The position numbers were made by a program, and so were the translations under genes. 64,000 bases of DNA, taken from Streptomyces aurantiogriseus (GTDB lineage Bacteria; Actinomycetota; Actinomycetes; Streptomycetales; Streptomycetaceae). The notes under the pieces were generated by a model, which was given only the letters and a program-made list of their open reading frames with translations, did not search any database and was not told the origin of the DNA. This document shows, piece by piece, positions 8,831 to 18,200 of this stretch; position 1 is the first letter of the stretch, and every line of letters begins with the position of its first letter. Where the stretch lies: assembly GCF_014649375.1 (NCBI RefSeq), contig NZ_BMSX01000037.1, positions 1 to 64,000 on the forward strand, read 5' to 3'.

Positions 8831-9514
8831 TCACCCAGTGCAGTCGCGATCACCATCGAGTCGGAGCATGGCGCGGTACAACTCGTCCTTGCTCAACGGC
8901 GGTTGGGGAAGCGGATGCGCCCGCTCGGCGCGGAATCCGTCGAGCAGCAGGTGCAGGAAGCGGCGCCAAGTCCCCGGTGCGACGTTCTGAGTGGCTTCGG
9001 TGACGCTGCCGTTGGCCCAGATCACGAAGGTGAGATCTTCGGGCGTGATGTCGGAGCGGAGCGTTCCCTGCTCCTGTGCGCGCTCCACGATGCGGACGGC
9101 GAGTTCATAGATGCGTGACTGCGCCCCCGCCAGACACGCCGTCTCCGGCAGCCGAATGGCAGCCAGGTCCTGGAATCCCCTGTCCCCGACCTGGAGTTCA
9201 CACATCGTCTCGAGGAAGAGGCACAGCCCCTCCCACGCGTCGTCCATGGTGACGGCCTTCTCTGCGGCCTCCCGCCAGGCCTCGATCTTGTCGGCGAACA
9301 CCGCCTGCACGAGGTGGAGGCGTGTGGGGAAATGGCGGTACAGCGTGCCGATGGCCAGGCCCGCTCGCTTGGCCACCTGCTCCAGCGAGGCTTCCATGCC
9401 CTGCTCGGCCAGACATGCGCGAGCCGCCGAGAGCAGGGCGTCCCGGTTGCGCTGCGCGTCACGCCGCAGAGGACGGCCCGTCGCGGCTTCACCGCGTGCT
9501 CGATGAGTGGACAT
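8831..9514 (-). CDS. TetR-family transcriptional regulator
   Basis: 227 residues from the ATG at 9514. The helix-turn-helix LEQVAKRAGLAIGTLYRHF (about residues 50-70) is canonical, and the C-terminal domain contains LTFVIWANGSVTEAT and a FLHLLLDGFR segment typical of the TetR_C_33-like group. The frame is open further upstream but lacks plausible sequence there. It diverges from the F420-type NADP oxidoreductase gene at 9848, with an inverted repeat at 9519-9549 between them, so it probably represses that gene and itself. Confidence 0.9.
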   Translation of the reverse strand: MSTHRARGEAATGRPLRRDAQRNRDALLSAARACLAEQGMEASLEQVAKRAGLAIGTLYRHFPTRLHLVQAVFADKIEAWREAAEKAVTMDDAWEGLCLFLETMCELQVGDRGFQDLAAIRLPETACLAGAQSRIYELAVRIVERAQEQGTLRSDITPEDLTFVIWANGSVTEATQNVAPGTWRRFLHLLLDGFRAERAHPLPQPPLSKDELYRAMLRLDGDRDCTG

Positions 9515-9518
9515 ACCT

Positions 9519-9549
9519 ATGAGGATATCCAACGTGAGGCCGTCCTCAT
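9519..9549. promoter_or_regulatory. Candidate TetR operator (ATGAGGA / TCCTCAT)
   Basis: ATGAGGA (9519-9525) and TCCTCAT (9543-9549) form a perfect 7-bp inverted repeat with a 17-bp spacer just upstream of the TetR start at 9514. Position suggests autoregulation; the wide spacer makes this tentative. Confidence 0.4.
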
Positions 9550-9847
9550 GTTTGCTGCTACGATGGGCAACATGAGGGGCTCCTCGACTTGTATGGTCGG
9601 GAGTGCATGTCGCCAGTCGCCGGACCAGCGCCCTCCCGCGCAGGTCCTGCCGGCGACGACGTCTCGCGACCGGCCCAGCCGTGGCCGGGAAAGAGTCGAA
9701 GGACCGCCGGCGTTTCTGTGGGCCCAGCGGATGGCGGCCTCCTCGAATCTGCCCCTGCGTGATCGAGCCTGGCCCACTCGCACCCTTCGAAGCTCTGCCC
9801 CAGCGACCTACTACCCAGCTCTGTTGACTTACCAGGAGACATGACCC

Positions 9848-10591
9848 ATGACGAAGACTCTCGGAATCATCGGCGCCGGCGCGATCGGCGGCATTGTGGC
9901 CCGCCACGCCGTCGACGCCGGCCTGAATGTGGTCCTGAGCAACTCACGGGACCCGGAGACCCTCAGCGACCTCGTCACCGACCTCGGCTCCCGCGCCCGC
10001 GCGGCCACCCCGGCCGAGGCCGCCCGGGCCGGCGACCTGGTCGTGGCCACCATTCCACTGGTCGCCTACGACAAGCTGCCTGCCGCCGCCCTGGCGGGCA
10101 AGACCGTGATCGACACGATGAACTACTACCCCGAGCGCGACGGCCAGATCAGCGAGCTGGACTCCGGCGAGTTGACGTCCAGCGCCCTGGTGCAGCGCCA
10201 CCTGGCCGACTCCCATGTGGTCAAGGCGTTCAACAACATTTCCTTCCGCTGCCTGCTCACCCTTGCCCGTCCCTCTGGGGCGCCCGATCGCAGTGCGCTG
10301 CCCATCGCCGGTGACGAGCCGAGCGCCAAGGCCGAGGTAACCGAACTGCTGGACACCCTCGGCTTCGACACGGTGGACATTGGCACTCTGACCGAGAGCT
10401 GGCGCAGCGAACCCAACACCCCGGTCTACGTGTACCCGTACTTCCCGGGTCTGCCGCCGTTCGGAACGGGTCAGGAAGAGGTCATGCGCTGGGTCCGCGA
10501 GACTTCCGGAGCCCCGGTGCCCGCACACAAGGTGAAGGAACTGACCGTCGGCGCAGTCCGGGGCCCGGTAGGCGGCCGTTTCTCCTACTAG
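9848..10591 (+). CDS. NADPH-dependent F420 reductase-like oxidoreductase, copy 1
   Basis: 247 residues. MTKTLGIIGAGAIGG is the dinucleotide loop of the NADP oxidoreductase, coenzyme F420-dependent family, and VVATIPLVAYDKLPAAALAGK plus VIDTMNYYPERDG match its central region. Family members move hydride between NADPH and F420 or act as stand-alone NADP reductases; many actinobacterial copies have unknown partners. ATG at 9848 with AGGAG 12 bp upstream. A second copy, about 85% identical, lies at 12094 with a similar leader, the two flanking an NmrA-like gene. Confidence 0.88.
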   Translation: MTKTLGIIGAGAIGGIVARHAVDAGLNVVLSNSRDPETLSDLVTDLGSRARAATPAEAARAGDLVVATIPLVAYDKLPAAALAGKTVIDTMNYYPERDGQISELDSGELTSSALVQRHLADSHVVKAFNNISFRCLLTLARPSGAPDRSALPIAGDEPSAKAEVTELLDTLGFDTVDIGTLTESWRSEPNTPVYVYPYFPGLPPFGTGQEEVMRWVRETSGAPVPAHKVKELTVGAVRGPVGGRFSY

Positions 10592-10850
10592 AGGTGGTCT
10601 GCTCCGGCCGGACGCGAATGGTCCGTGACTGGTCCAGAAGCACCGGTCAGGAACGGGACAGCCGGCCGCCGTCCGGGAGTTGGACGAGCCAATCATGCGC
10701 CGTGGCCAGAACATCTCCTCGCGCTGGCCGCAGGGGTGCAGGTCGGCCGGCGCGTGCGGGGATTCCCATAACCAGCGCGGGCACCCCAACTCTCCTTGTC
10801 CCGCCCTCGACAAGGGTGGGCTCATCACCTCAGAAGCCAAGGAATGTCCT

Positions 10851-11795
10851 ATGTCTGAGAACAAGGTCATTGCGGTCGTCGGCGCGACGGGCGCGCAGGG
10901 CGGCAGCCTCGTCGAGGCCATCCTGGAGCACCCCGGGAGCGGCCTGACGGTCCGCGCCCTGACCCGCAACCCCGACTCGGAGAAGGCGAAAGCCCTCGCC
11001 TCGCGTGGCATTGAGGTGGTTCGCGGCGACGCCGACGACCCGGGCAGTCTGGAGTCGGCATTCACGGGCGCTCACGGCGCGTTCCTGGTGACCAACTTCA
11101 ACGAGCACGGCGATGCCGCCCGCGAGACCGCGCAGGCCAAGGCCATGGCAGACGCGGTCAAGAAGGCCGGCGTGCGGCACGCGGTCTGGTCGACTCTGGA
11201 GGACACCCGCGGGCTGATCGCCGACGACGACCCGCGCTTCGTCAAGCTCGAGGGCAGCCGTTACCTCTTGAACTCCGACTCCAAGGGCGAGGCGGACGGC
11301 TACTTTCGCGAGCTGGGCGTGCCCACCACGTTCATGCGCACCTGCTTCTTCTGGGAGAACCTGTTCGGCCCGATGTTCCTGCGGCGTGGTGACGACGGTG
11401 CGCTGCTGCTGACCATCGCCATCGGTGATGCCCTGCTGCCCGGCGTGTCGGTGAAGAACATCGGCCGGTTCGCCTTCGGCATCTTCACCCACCCGGAGTT
11501 CATCGGCCGCACCGTCGGTGTCGCCAACGCGCACCTCACCGGTGCGGACATGGCTGACACCCTCGCCCGTCTCCTGGGCGAGGAGGTCCGCTACGAGCCG
11601 TACACGCTGGACGCGCTGCGCGCCCTCGACATGCCCATGGCCGACAACTTCGCCAACCTGATGCAGTTTAAGCAGGCCTTCAACGCAGAGTACGTCGGCG
11701 CCCGCGACCTGGATGTGGTACGCGTCCTCAACCCGGAGGTCGAGACGTTCGAGCAGTGGGTGAGTGAGCACAAGGACCAGCTCAAGGCCCGCTGA
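10851..11795 (+). CDS. NmrA/HSCARG-family NAD(P)-binding protein
   Basis: 314 residues. VIAVVGATGAQGGSLVEAIL is the NmrA-type Rossmann loop (GxxGxxG), followed by VRALTRNPDSEKAKALASRG and a GAHGAFLVTNF stretch, the standard NmrA/HSCARG layout. Such proteins are redox sensors or reductases lacking the SDR Tyr-Lys pair. Start ATG at 10851 is preceded by AAGGA at ideal spacing; the frame extends upstream without family sequence. It lies between the duplicated F420-type oxidoreductases. Confidence 0.88.
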   Translation: MSENKVIAVVGATGAQGGSLVEAILEHPGSGLTVRALTRNPDSEKAKALASRGIEVVRGDADDPGSLESAFTGAHGAFLVTNFNEHGDAARETAQAKAMADAVKKAGVRHAVWSTLEDTRGLIADDDPRFVKLEGSRYLLNSDSKGEADGYFRELGVPTTFMRTCFFWENLFGPMFLRRGDDGALLLTIAIGDALLPGVSVKNIGRFAFGIFTHPEFIGRTVGVANAHLTGADMADTLARLLGEEVRYEPYTLDALRALDMPMADNFANLMQFKQAFNAEYVGARDLDVVRVLNPEVETFEQWVSEHKDQLKAR

Positions 11796-12093
11796 CAGGG
11801 CCGCCAGAAATGCCGCCCGCCCGGGTCCCGCCCTGTACCGGCGGGGACCGGGGTGGGTTCGGCACAGGCTCTTGCAGGGTGGCGTCATGACCTTGAGGCG
11901 TTGATGTCTACTCGGGCGGGGTGCCTTCTGCGGATACTGCAGGCCCTGCCTGCGAGGACGTCTTCGCGCCCGGCCCGGTCATGGGGGCCGCGTCTGCGCC
12001 ACGTGCCCGGACTGGCGCCCACCCTGACCTCTCGAAGTACCGCCCAGGCAACTCAGCACCCCTCTCTTCAGACTTACCAGGAGACGTGATCCC

Positions 12094-12834
12094 GTGACGA
12101 AAACCCTTGGAATCATCGGCGCCGGCATGATCGGCAGCACGTTGGCCCGCCTCGCCGTCGACGCCGGCCTGAGCGTCGTCCTGAGCAACTCCCGGGACCC
12201 GGAGACCCTCAGCGACCTCGTCAGCGAACTCGGCTCCCGCGCCCGCGCGGCCACCCCGGCCGAGGCCGCCCAGGCCGGCGACCTGGTCGTGGCCACCATT
12301 CCACTGGTCGCCTACGACAAGCTGCCTGCCGCCGCCCTGGCGGGCAAGACCGTGATCGACACGATGAACTACTACCCCGACCGCGACGGCCACATCGCGG
12401 AGCTGGACTCCGACGAGTTGACCTCCAGCGCCCTGGTGCAGCGCCACCTGGCCGACTCCCATGTGGTCAAGGCGTGCAACAACATCTTCTTCCGCTCCCT
12501 GCTCACCCTCGCCCGCCCCGCCGACGCCCCCGATCGCAGCGCCCTGCCCATCGCAGGCGACGACCCGACCGCCAAGACCGATGCAGCCGAACTGCTGGAC
12601 ACCCTCGGCTACGACACGGTGGACATCGGAACCCTCGCCGACAGCTGGCGCAGCGAACCCAACACCCCGGTCTACGTGCAGCCATACCTCCAGGGCCGGC
12701 CGCCGGAGGGTGCCGGCCAGGAAGAGGTCATGAGCTGGTTCCTCGCGGTCGAGGCAGTCCCGGTCCCCGCACACCGGGTGAAGGAACTGACCGACGGCGC
12801 CGTCCGGGGCCCCGCGGGCGGCAAGTTCTCCTAG
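12094..12834 (+). CDS. NADPH-dependent F420 reductase-like oxidoreductase, copy 2
   Basis: 246 residues, GTG start preceded by the same ACTTACCAGGAGAC leader seen before copy 1. Protein features repeat copy 1: LGIIGAGMIGSTLARLAVDAG, VVATIPLVAYDKLPAAALAGK and SWRSEPNTPVYVQPY. Coding and upstream similarity point to a segmental duplication that carried its leader. Differences concentrate at the C-terminus, so the copies may have different partners. A strong hairpin follows at 12962-13002. Confidence 0.88.
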   Translation: MTKTLGIIGAGMIGSTLARLAVDAGLSVVLSNSRDPETLSDLVSELGSRARAATPAEAAQAGDLVVATIPLVAYDKLPAAALAGKTVIDTMNYYPDRDGHIAELDSDELTSSALVQRHLADSHVVKACNNIFFRSLLTLARPADAPDRSALPIAGDDPTAKTDAAELLDTLGYDTVDIGTLADSWRSEPNTPVYVQPYLQGRPPEGAGQEEVMSWFLAVEAVPVPAHRVKELTDGAVRGPAGGKFS

Positions 12835-12961
12835 CGGCGGCCTGCACCGGCGGACGTGAATCGCCCATCGGCGTCTCTCACGTCCCGTCCACGGCCGCAG
12901 CAGCGGCAGTTCGCGCGGCGGATGACCGCAGGCCCGGCTACGGCTTCATTTTCGTGCCGCG

Positions 12962-13002
12962 TGAGTGGTGCCGGCCTTTCCTGGGAGAGCCGGCACCACT
13001 CA
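12962..13002 (+). terminator. Perfect 14-bp hairpin, likely terminator
   Basis: TGAGTGGTGCCGGC (12962-12975) pairs exactly with GCCGGCACCACTCA (12989-13002) across a 13-nt loop. It lies 127 bp after the stop of the F420-type oxidoreductase and 119 bp before the peroxiredoxin. There is no U tract, as usual for actinomycete hairpin terminators. Confidence 0.7.
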
Positions 13003-13121
13003 GGTCCCCTGCGCAGGGACGGGCGGCCGGCATCACCTACGCCGCCGGTACACCCGATCTCCCATCCCACCCCACCCGCAGCACTCTCCTGCCTGCGGCG
13101 GAAGAAGAGAGGCAGACGGAC

Positions 13122-13598
13122 ATGGCAAGAGGCATGCAAGTGGGCGACAAGGCGCCCGACCTCACCCTGCCGTCACAATCCGGTGCACCGGTCCGGCTGT
13201 ACGACCGGCTCGGCGACGGGGTAGTCGTCCTGTACTTCTATCCCAAGGACGAAACCCGCGGCTGCACGGCAGAGGCGTGTGCTTTCCGGGACAGCCACGA
13301 GGTCTTCACCGACGCCGGAGCCGAGGTCATCGGCGTGAGTTCGGACTCGGTGCACAAGCATGCGGCCTTCGCCGCCCGGTACAACCTGCCCTTCACGCTG
13401 CTGAGCGACGAGGAGGGGCAGGTACGCAAGGACTACGGCGTGCCCAGCGTGTTGGGCATCATCCCGGGCCGGGTCACCTACGTCATCGACCGTCAGGGGT
13501 TGGTCCGGCATGTCTTCAACTCGCTGACCAACACGGACCAGCACGTCAACGAAGCGCTCGACGTGGTCCGCAACATCCAGACCGAGGACCCGGTCTGA
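13122..13598 (+). CDS. bcp: Thioredoxin-dependent peroxiredoxin, Bcp/PrxQ type
   Basis: 158 residues. Reduces hydrogen and organic peroxides in the cytosol. The motif YPKDETRGCTAEACAFRD gives peroxidatic Cys48 and resolving Cys53, the Cys-x4-Cys pairing of the PrxQ subfamily; VGDKAPDLTLPSQSG and the YGVPSVLGIIPGRVTYVID segment complete the thioredoxin fold. Length is normal. Start at 13122 follows a purine-rich GAAGAAGAGAGG; Met5 is an alternative. It appears monocistronic. Confidence 0.92.
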   Translation: MARGMQVGDKAPDLTLPSQSGAPVRLYDRLGDGVVVLYFYPKDETRGCTAEACAFRDSHEVFTDAGAEVIGVSSDSVHKHAAFAARYNLPFTLLSDEEGQVRKDYGVPSVLGIIPGRVTYVIDRQGLVRHVFNSLTNTDQHVNEALDVVRNIQTEDPV

Positions 13599-13838
13599 CG
13601 CCGCCGCGGTCCACGTCAGGCCGGGTGGACCGCTGTGCCACAGAGCAGGTTCTGTCCAACCCGTTTCCCCGACGACAACTCCGCCGTCCCACCCCCCGAC
13701 TTCGCCAGTGGTGAAGCGGCGAAGCCCGGTTCGCCTCCCTGCTGACCGTGGGCACCCCCAGAAGGCAGCAGCCCCAGGAGGCGTCCGCGACGCGCTCCTG
13801 GCCGGTGGCAGACCCCGCGTTCGACCTCAGACAGGAAC

Positions 13839-14789
13839 ATGACTATGCAGAACGGTACGATGAGAGCGGCTCAGATCGACCGCTCCGGTGGGCCGGAAGT
13901 GCTGCAGATCCGCGATGTCCCCATGCCGACCCCGGCGCGCGGCCAGGTACTGGTCAAGGTGCACGCGGCCGGCGTCAATCCCATCGACACTCAGCTGCGA
14001 CGACTCCGGCTGGGGTCCTTCCCCCGCGGGACCGGCGTGGACTACGCGGGAGAGGTGGCCGCGCTCGGCCCGGGGGTCGAGGGTCTGGAACCCGGGCAGC
14101 CGGTATGGGGCTTCCTGGGCATCCGCATGCGCAAGACCGGTGCCGTCGCCGAGTATCTCGTCGCGAAACCGGAGCAGATGGCGGCCGCGCCCACCACCAT
14201 CGACCTCGTCTCGGCGGCAGCGCTGCCGGCCGTCGGCCTCACCGCTCTGCAGGTCCTGCGGGACGGGCTGCGGTTGCAGAGCGGCCAGCGACTGCTGGTG
14301 GTCGGCGCCAGCGGCGGAGTCGGCAGCGCCGCCGTCCAACTCGGCAAGGCCATGGGCGCGAGCGTCACAGCCGTCGCGAGTGCCCGCAATGCCGACTTCT
14401 GCCGTGAGCTCGGAGCCGACCAGGTCCTCGACTACGACTCGATCAAGCCCGGCGCCCTGACAGGGGAGTTCGACGCGCTCGTAGACTGCCACGGAGGCTC
14501 CGCGCGTCAGTACCACCGGATGGTGCGCAGGGGAGGCCGTGCCGTTACCACGACCATGAAGGGCCTGCCGTTCGCCCTGCTCTCCGTGCTGCTCCCCGGC
14601 CCTCGGATGCGTTTCATGTCGGAAAAGATGCGGCGCGACGACATGGAGGCCCTGGTCGGATATGTGGACCGCGGCGAACTGCGCCCGGTGGTCGAGCAGG
14701 TCTACCCGCTGAGCGCAGTCCATGACGCCCACCGCGCGGTCGAGACCGGCCACGCCCGAGGCAAGCGCGTAGTCGACCCAACTCAGTAG
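13839..14789 (+). CDS. Zinc-less MDR NADPH:quinone oxidoreductase-like protein
   Basis: 316 residues. MRAAQIDRSGGPEVLQIRDVP and KVHAAGVNPID are typical of quinone reductase-like medium-chain dehydrogenases, with LLVVGASGGVGSAAVQLGKAMG as NADPH-binding site. The zinc-ligand cysteines of alcohol dehydrogenases are absent. Such enzymes reduce quinones or activated alkenes. The start is MTMQNGTMRAAQ at 13839; Met8 is an alternative. A 7-bp hairpin lies just beyond the stop. Confidence 0.88.
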   Translation: MTMQNGTMRAAQIDRSGGPEVLQIRDVPMPTPARGQVLVKVHAAGVNPIDTQLRRLRLGSFPRGTGVDYAGEVAALGPGVEGLEPGQPVWGFLGIRMRKTGAVAEYLVAKPEQMAAAPTTIDLVSAAALPAVGLTALQVLRDGLRLQSGQRLLVVGASGGVGSAAVQLGKAMGASVTAVASARNADFCRELGADQVLDYDSIKPGALTGEFDALVDCHGGSARQYHRMVRRGGRAVTTTMKGLPFALLSVLLPGPRMRFMSEKMRRDDMEALVGYVDRGELRPVVEQVYPLSAVHDAHRAVETGHARGKRVVDPTQ

Positions 14790-14808
14790 GTCGGCCCTGC
14801 TCACCTCG

Positions 14809-14827
14809 TCAAAGAGTCGTTCTTTGA
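14809..14827 (+). terminator. Small hairpin after the MDR gene
   Basis: TCAAAGA-GTCGT-TCTTTGA forms a perfect 7-bp stem with a 5-nt loop, 20 bp past the MDR stop. It is AT-rich and weak, so it may be a terminator or simply a protein-binding palindrome. Confidence 0.4.
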
Positions 14828-15293
14828 AGGGCGGGGTCCCTGAAACGCCGACGCCGTCGGTCGCGGGCGCTGTCCCGGCGGTGGTCCGGTACACCGCAGC
14901 CACCGAGGGTTCGCACACCCAGATCTCCTCGGCAGTGCCGGCCGGGGCGGGCACTCCGGCCCCGGCCATGACCGTCAACGACCGGGAATCTGGAGGGAGT
15001 CGCGAGCTCGCCTGACGTTCATTGGCGCGGGCAGTCAAGGTGGCTTACATCCGATGTATTGGGGGAGCTCCTCGCTGACTTTTAATGTTTCCGGGTTAGG
15101 TCGCCGCGCGGGCAGTTCTTTCCTCATCACGCCATAGTGGCCTGCCGAGTTGCCTTACCTATTTCGCGTGAGTTGGTGCTGCAGCCCTCTAGACATCCGA
15201 TCTATGCCGCGGCAAAGATGACGTGCCTCTCGGAGGACTCGAAGAGGTTGCACTTCCCCTCGTGTCGAACATCCATGGCTGGGAGATCTTGCC
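14828..15293. other. GH95 upstream region, no gene recognised
   Basis: A small plus-strand frame at 14824-15015 has no family features. The notable content is the ACATCCGAT motif pair at 15046 and 15191 upstream of the fucosidase, listed separately. Confidence 0.5.
15046..15058. promoter_or_regulatory. Perfect palindrome TACATC-C-GATGTA
   Basis: A 13-nt perfect palindrome 236 bp upstream of the GH95 start. A related copy, ACATCCGATCTAT, lies at 15193-15205 (11 of 13 matches to ACATCCGATGTAT). Two spaced copies before a sugar-hydrolase gene look like an operator pair for a sugar-responsive GntR- or LacI-type regulator, which is not encoded nearby. Confidence 0.5.
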
Positions 15294-18200
15294 GTGACCC
15301 ATGCATCTCACCCGCAGCGACGAAGCGTCCTGAAGCTCGGGGGCGCCCTCGCCCTCGCACCCCTGATCACTCAGCTGGCCGGCGGCACCCCTGCGGGGCC
15401 GGCCTTCGCCGCCACTTCCGCCGCGTCGGCGGCCGTCCGGTGGCCGACCCTGTCGCGCAAGGCGTTGAAGTACTCGGTCCCCGCCCTGGACTGGCAGTCG
15501 CAGGCGCTGCCGATCGGCAACGGTCGTCTCGGTGCCATGTTGTTCGCCGACCCGGACGAGGAGCGCATCCAGTTCAACGAGCAGAGTCTGTGGGGCGGGG
15601 TCAACAACTACGACAACGCGCTCGCGGGCAAGCCCGACAGCGCGTTCGACACCGGCATGACCGGCTTCGGCTCGTACCGGAACTTCGGCGACGTCGTCGT
15701 CACCTTCGCCGACCGTGCGAAGGTCACGGCTCCCGGGGGGCCGTACCGCACGTCCTCGTCGGAGGGCGTGGAGAAGTCGTACGACGGGAACGCGAGCACC
15801 AAGTGGTGCATCGAGGGGCCCGGTTCGAGGGTGCGGTGGCAGGTCGAGCTCCCCGAGCCCGTCGAGGTCCCTTCCTACCGTCTGACGAGTGCGAACGATG
15901 TGCCGCAGCGCGACCCGCAGGAGTGGACGCTGTCCGGTTCCGCTGACGGATCCGCCTGGACCACGCTGGACAGCCGCACTTTGGCGGCGCCCTTCGAGAG
16001 CCGTTTCCAGACGAAGGAGTTCACCTGCGCCACGAGCGGGTCGTACCGCTTCTACCGGTTCGACTTCATCCCTAAGGCAGGCGTCAGCCACTTCCAGGTG
16101 GCCGAGATCGGTCTGTCCGGCGTCGACCTCGGCGGCGCCGCGCTGTACCTGTCGTCGCCGAGCGGGCACTCCGAGGGATCGGGTGCCGGGGCCGGGGCCA
16201 TGGACATCTCGTGTTCGGTGGACCGCGATCCCGCCACGGTCTGGCGGGTCGACGACGCCGCACCGGCGGTCGTCTGGCAGGCCGACCTGCCCCGCGCGGT
16301 CGCCATCACCTCGTACACGCTGACGGCGGCCCCGGACCGTCCGCAGGACGACCCCCGACGCTGGGCGCTGGAGGCGTCTCAGGACGGGCGGGCCTGGGTG
16401 ACCCTCGACACGCAGAACCCCGGCGCGCCCTTCGCCGACCGCGGTGAGACCCGGGCGTTCCGGATCACCAACAGCACCGCCTACCGCACCTACCGGCTCA
16501 CCTTCACCCCCGGCGAGTCGTCCACCGGCTTTCAGATCGCCGAAGTCGCCCTGGAAGGCAGGGGTTTCGACACGCGCACACTGCGCACGTTCGTCGACTA
16601 CCAGCGCGCACTGGACTTCGTCGACGGTGTCCATGTCACCCGCTTCGGCGCGCCGGGGCGGCGCGTCCTGCGGGAGGCCTTCGCCAGCCGGTCGGCGGAC
16701 GTCATGGTCTTCCAGTACAGGTCGGAAAGGGACCGGGGGCTTTCCGGGGCGATCTCTCTGACGTCCGCGCAGCAAGGCGCCCCGACGACCGTCGACGCCG
16801 CTGCCCGGCGGATCGCCTTCGGCGGAGTCATGGGCAACGGTCTCAAGCACGCGTGCACCGTCCAGGTCGTGGACACCGACGGCGACGTCCGCGCCGACGG
16901 GTCGATGCTCCGGTTCAGCGGCTGCACAAGCCTGACCCTGCTGCTCGATGCCCGCACCGACTACAGGCTCGACGCCGCAGCCGGATGGCGCGGAGCCGAT
17001 CCCGAACCGGTCATCGCCCGGGCGCTCGACAAGGCTGCGGCCCGGTCCTACGCCGAGCTGCGCGAGGAGCACACCGCCGAGATACGTGCGCTCATGAACC
17101 GTGTCTCCGTCGACTGGGGAACCTCCGACGACGCCGTCGTCGCCCTGCCGACCAATGCCCGGCTGGCGCGTTACGCGTCGGGCGGCGAGGACCCGACCCT
17201 CGAGCAGGCGATGTTCGACTACGGCCGATACCTGCTGATCAGTTCCTCGCGTCCGAAGGGTCTGCCCGCCAACCTCCAGGGCCTGTGGAACGACAGCAAC
17301 TCACCGGCCTGGGCCTCCGACTACCACACCAACATCAACGTCCAGATGAACTACTGGGGGGCCGAGACGACGAACCTGCCGGAGTCCCACGAAGCACTCA
17401 TCGAGTTCATCAGACAGGTGGCGGTGCCCAGCCGCGTGGCGACCCGCAACGCCTTCGGAAAGGACACACGAGGCTGGACCGCCCGCACCAGCCAGAGCAT
17501 CTTCGGTGGCAATGCCTGGGAGTGGAACACCGTCGCGAGCGCCTGGTACGCGCAGCACCTCTACGAGCACTGGGCGTTCACCCAGGACATGAAGTACCTC
17601 CGTACTGTCGCCTACCCGATGATCAAGGAGATCTGCGAGTTCTGGGAGGACCACCTCAAGGAGCGCGAGGACGGACTGCTCGTCGCGCCGAACGGCTGGT
17701 CCCCCGAGCACGGGCCGCGCGAGGACGGCGTCATGTACGACCAGCAGATCATCTGGGACCTCTTCCAGAACTACCTTGACTGCGAGGCCGCGCTGGAGGC
17801 CGATCCCGACTACCGGGCGAAGGTCACGGACATGCAGGCACGCCTCGCGCCGAACAAGATCGGCCGGTGGGGGCAACTGCAGGAGTGGCAGGAGGACATC
17901 GACAGCCCCACCGACATCCACCGCCACACCTCACACCTTTTCGCGGTCTACCCGGGCCGCCAGATCACCCCGAGGACACCCGACTTCGCGGCCGCCGCCC
18001 TCGTCTCGCTCAAGGCGAGGTGCGGCGAGAAGGAAGGCGTCCCGTTCACGGCCGCGACGGTGTCGGGCGACAGCCGCCGCTCATGGACCTGGCCCTGGCG
18101 GGCGGCCCTGTTCGCCCGCCTCGGCGACGGACATCGCGCCCAGATCATGCTGCGCGGACTGCTGACCTACAACACGCTGCCCAACCTGTTCTGCAACCAC

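Noticed and set aside
15189..17072. A 627-codon minus-strand frame
   Set aside because: Antisense shadow of the GH95 gene, with arginine/glycine/proline-rich composition and no family features.
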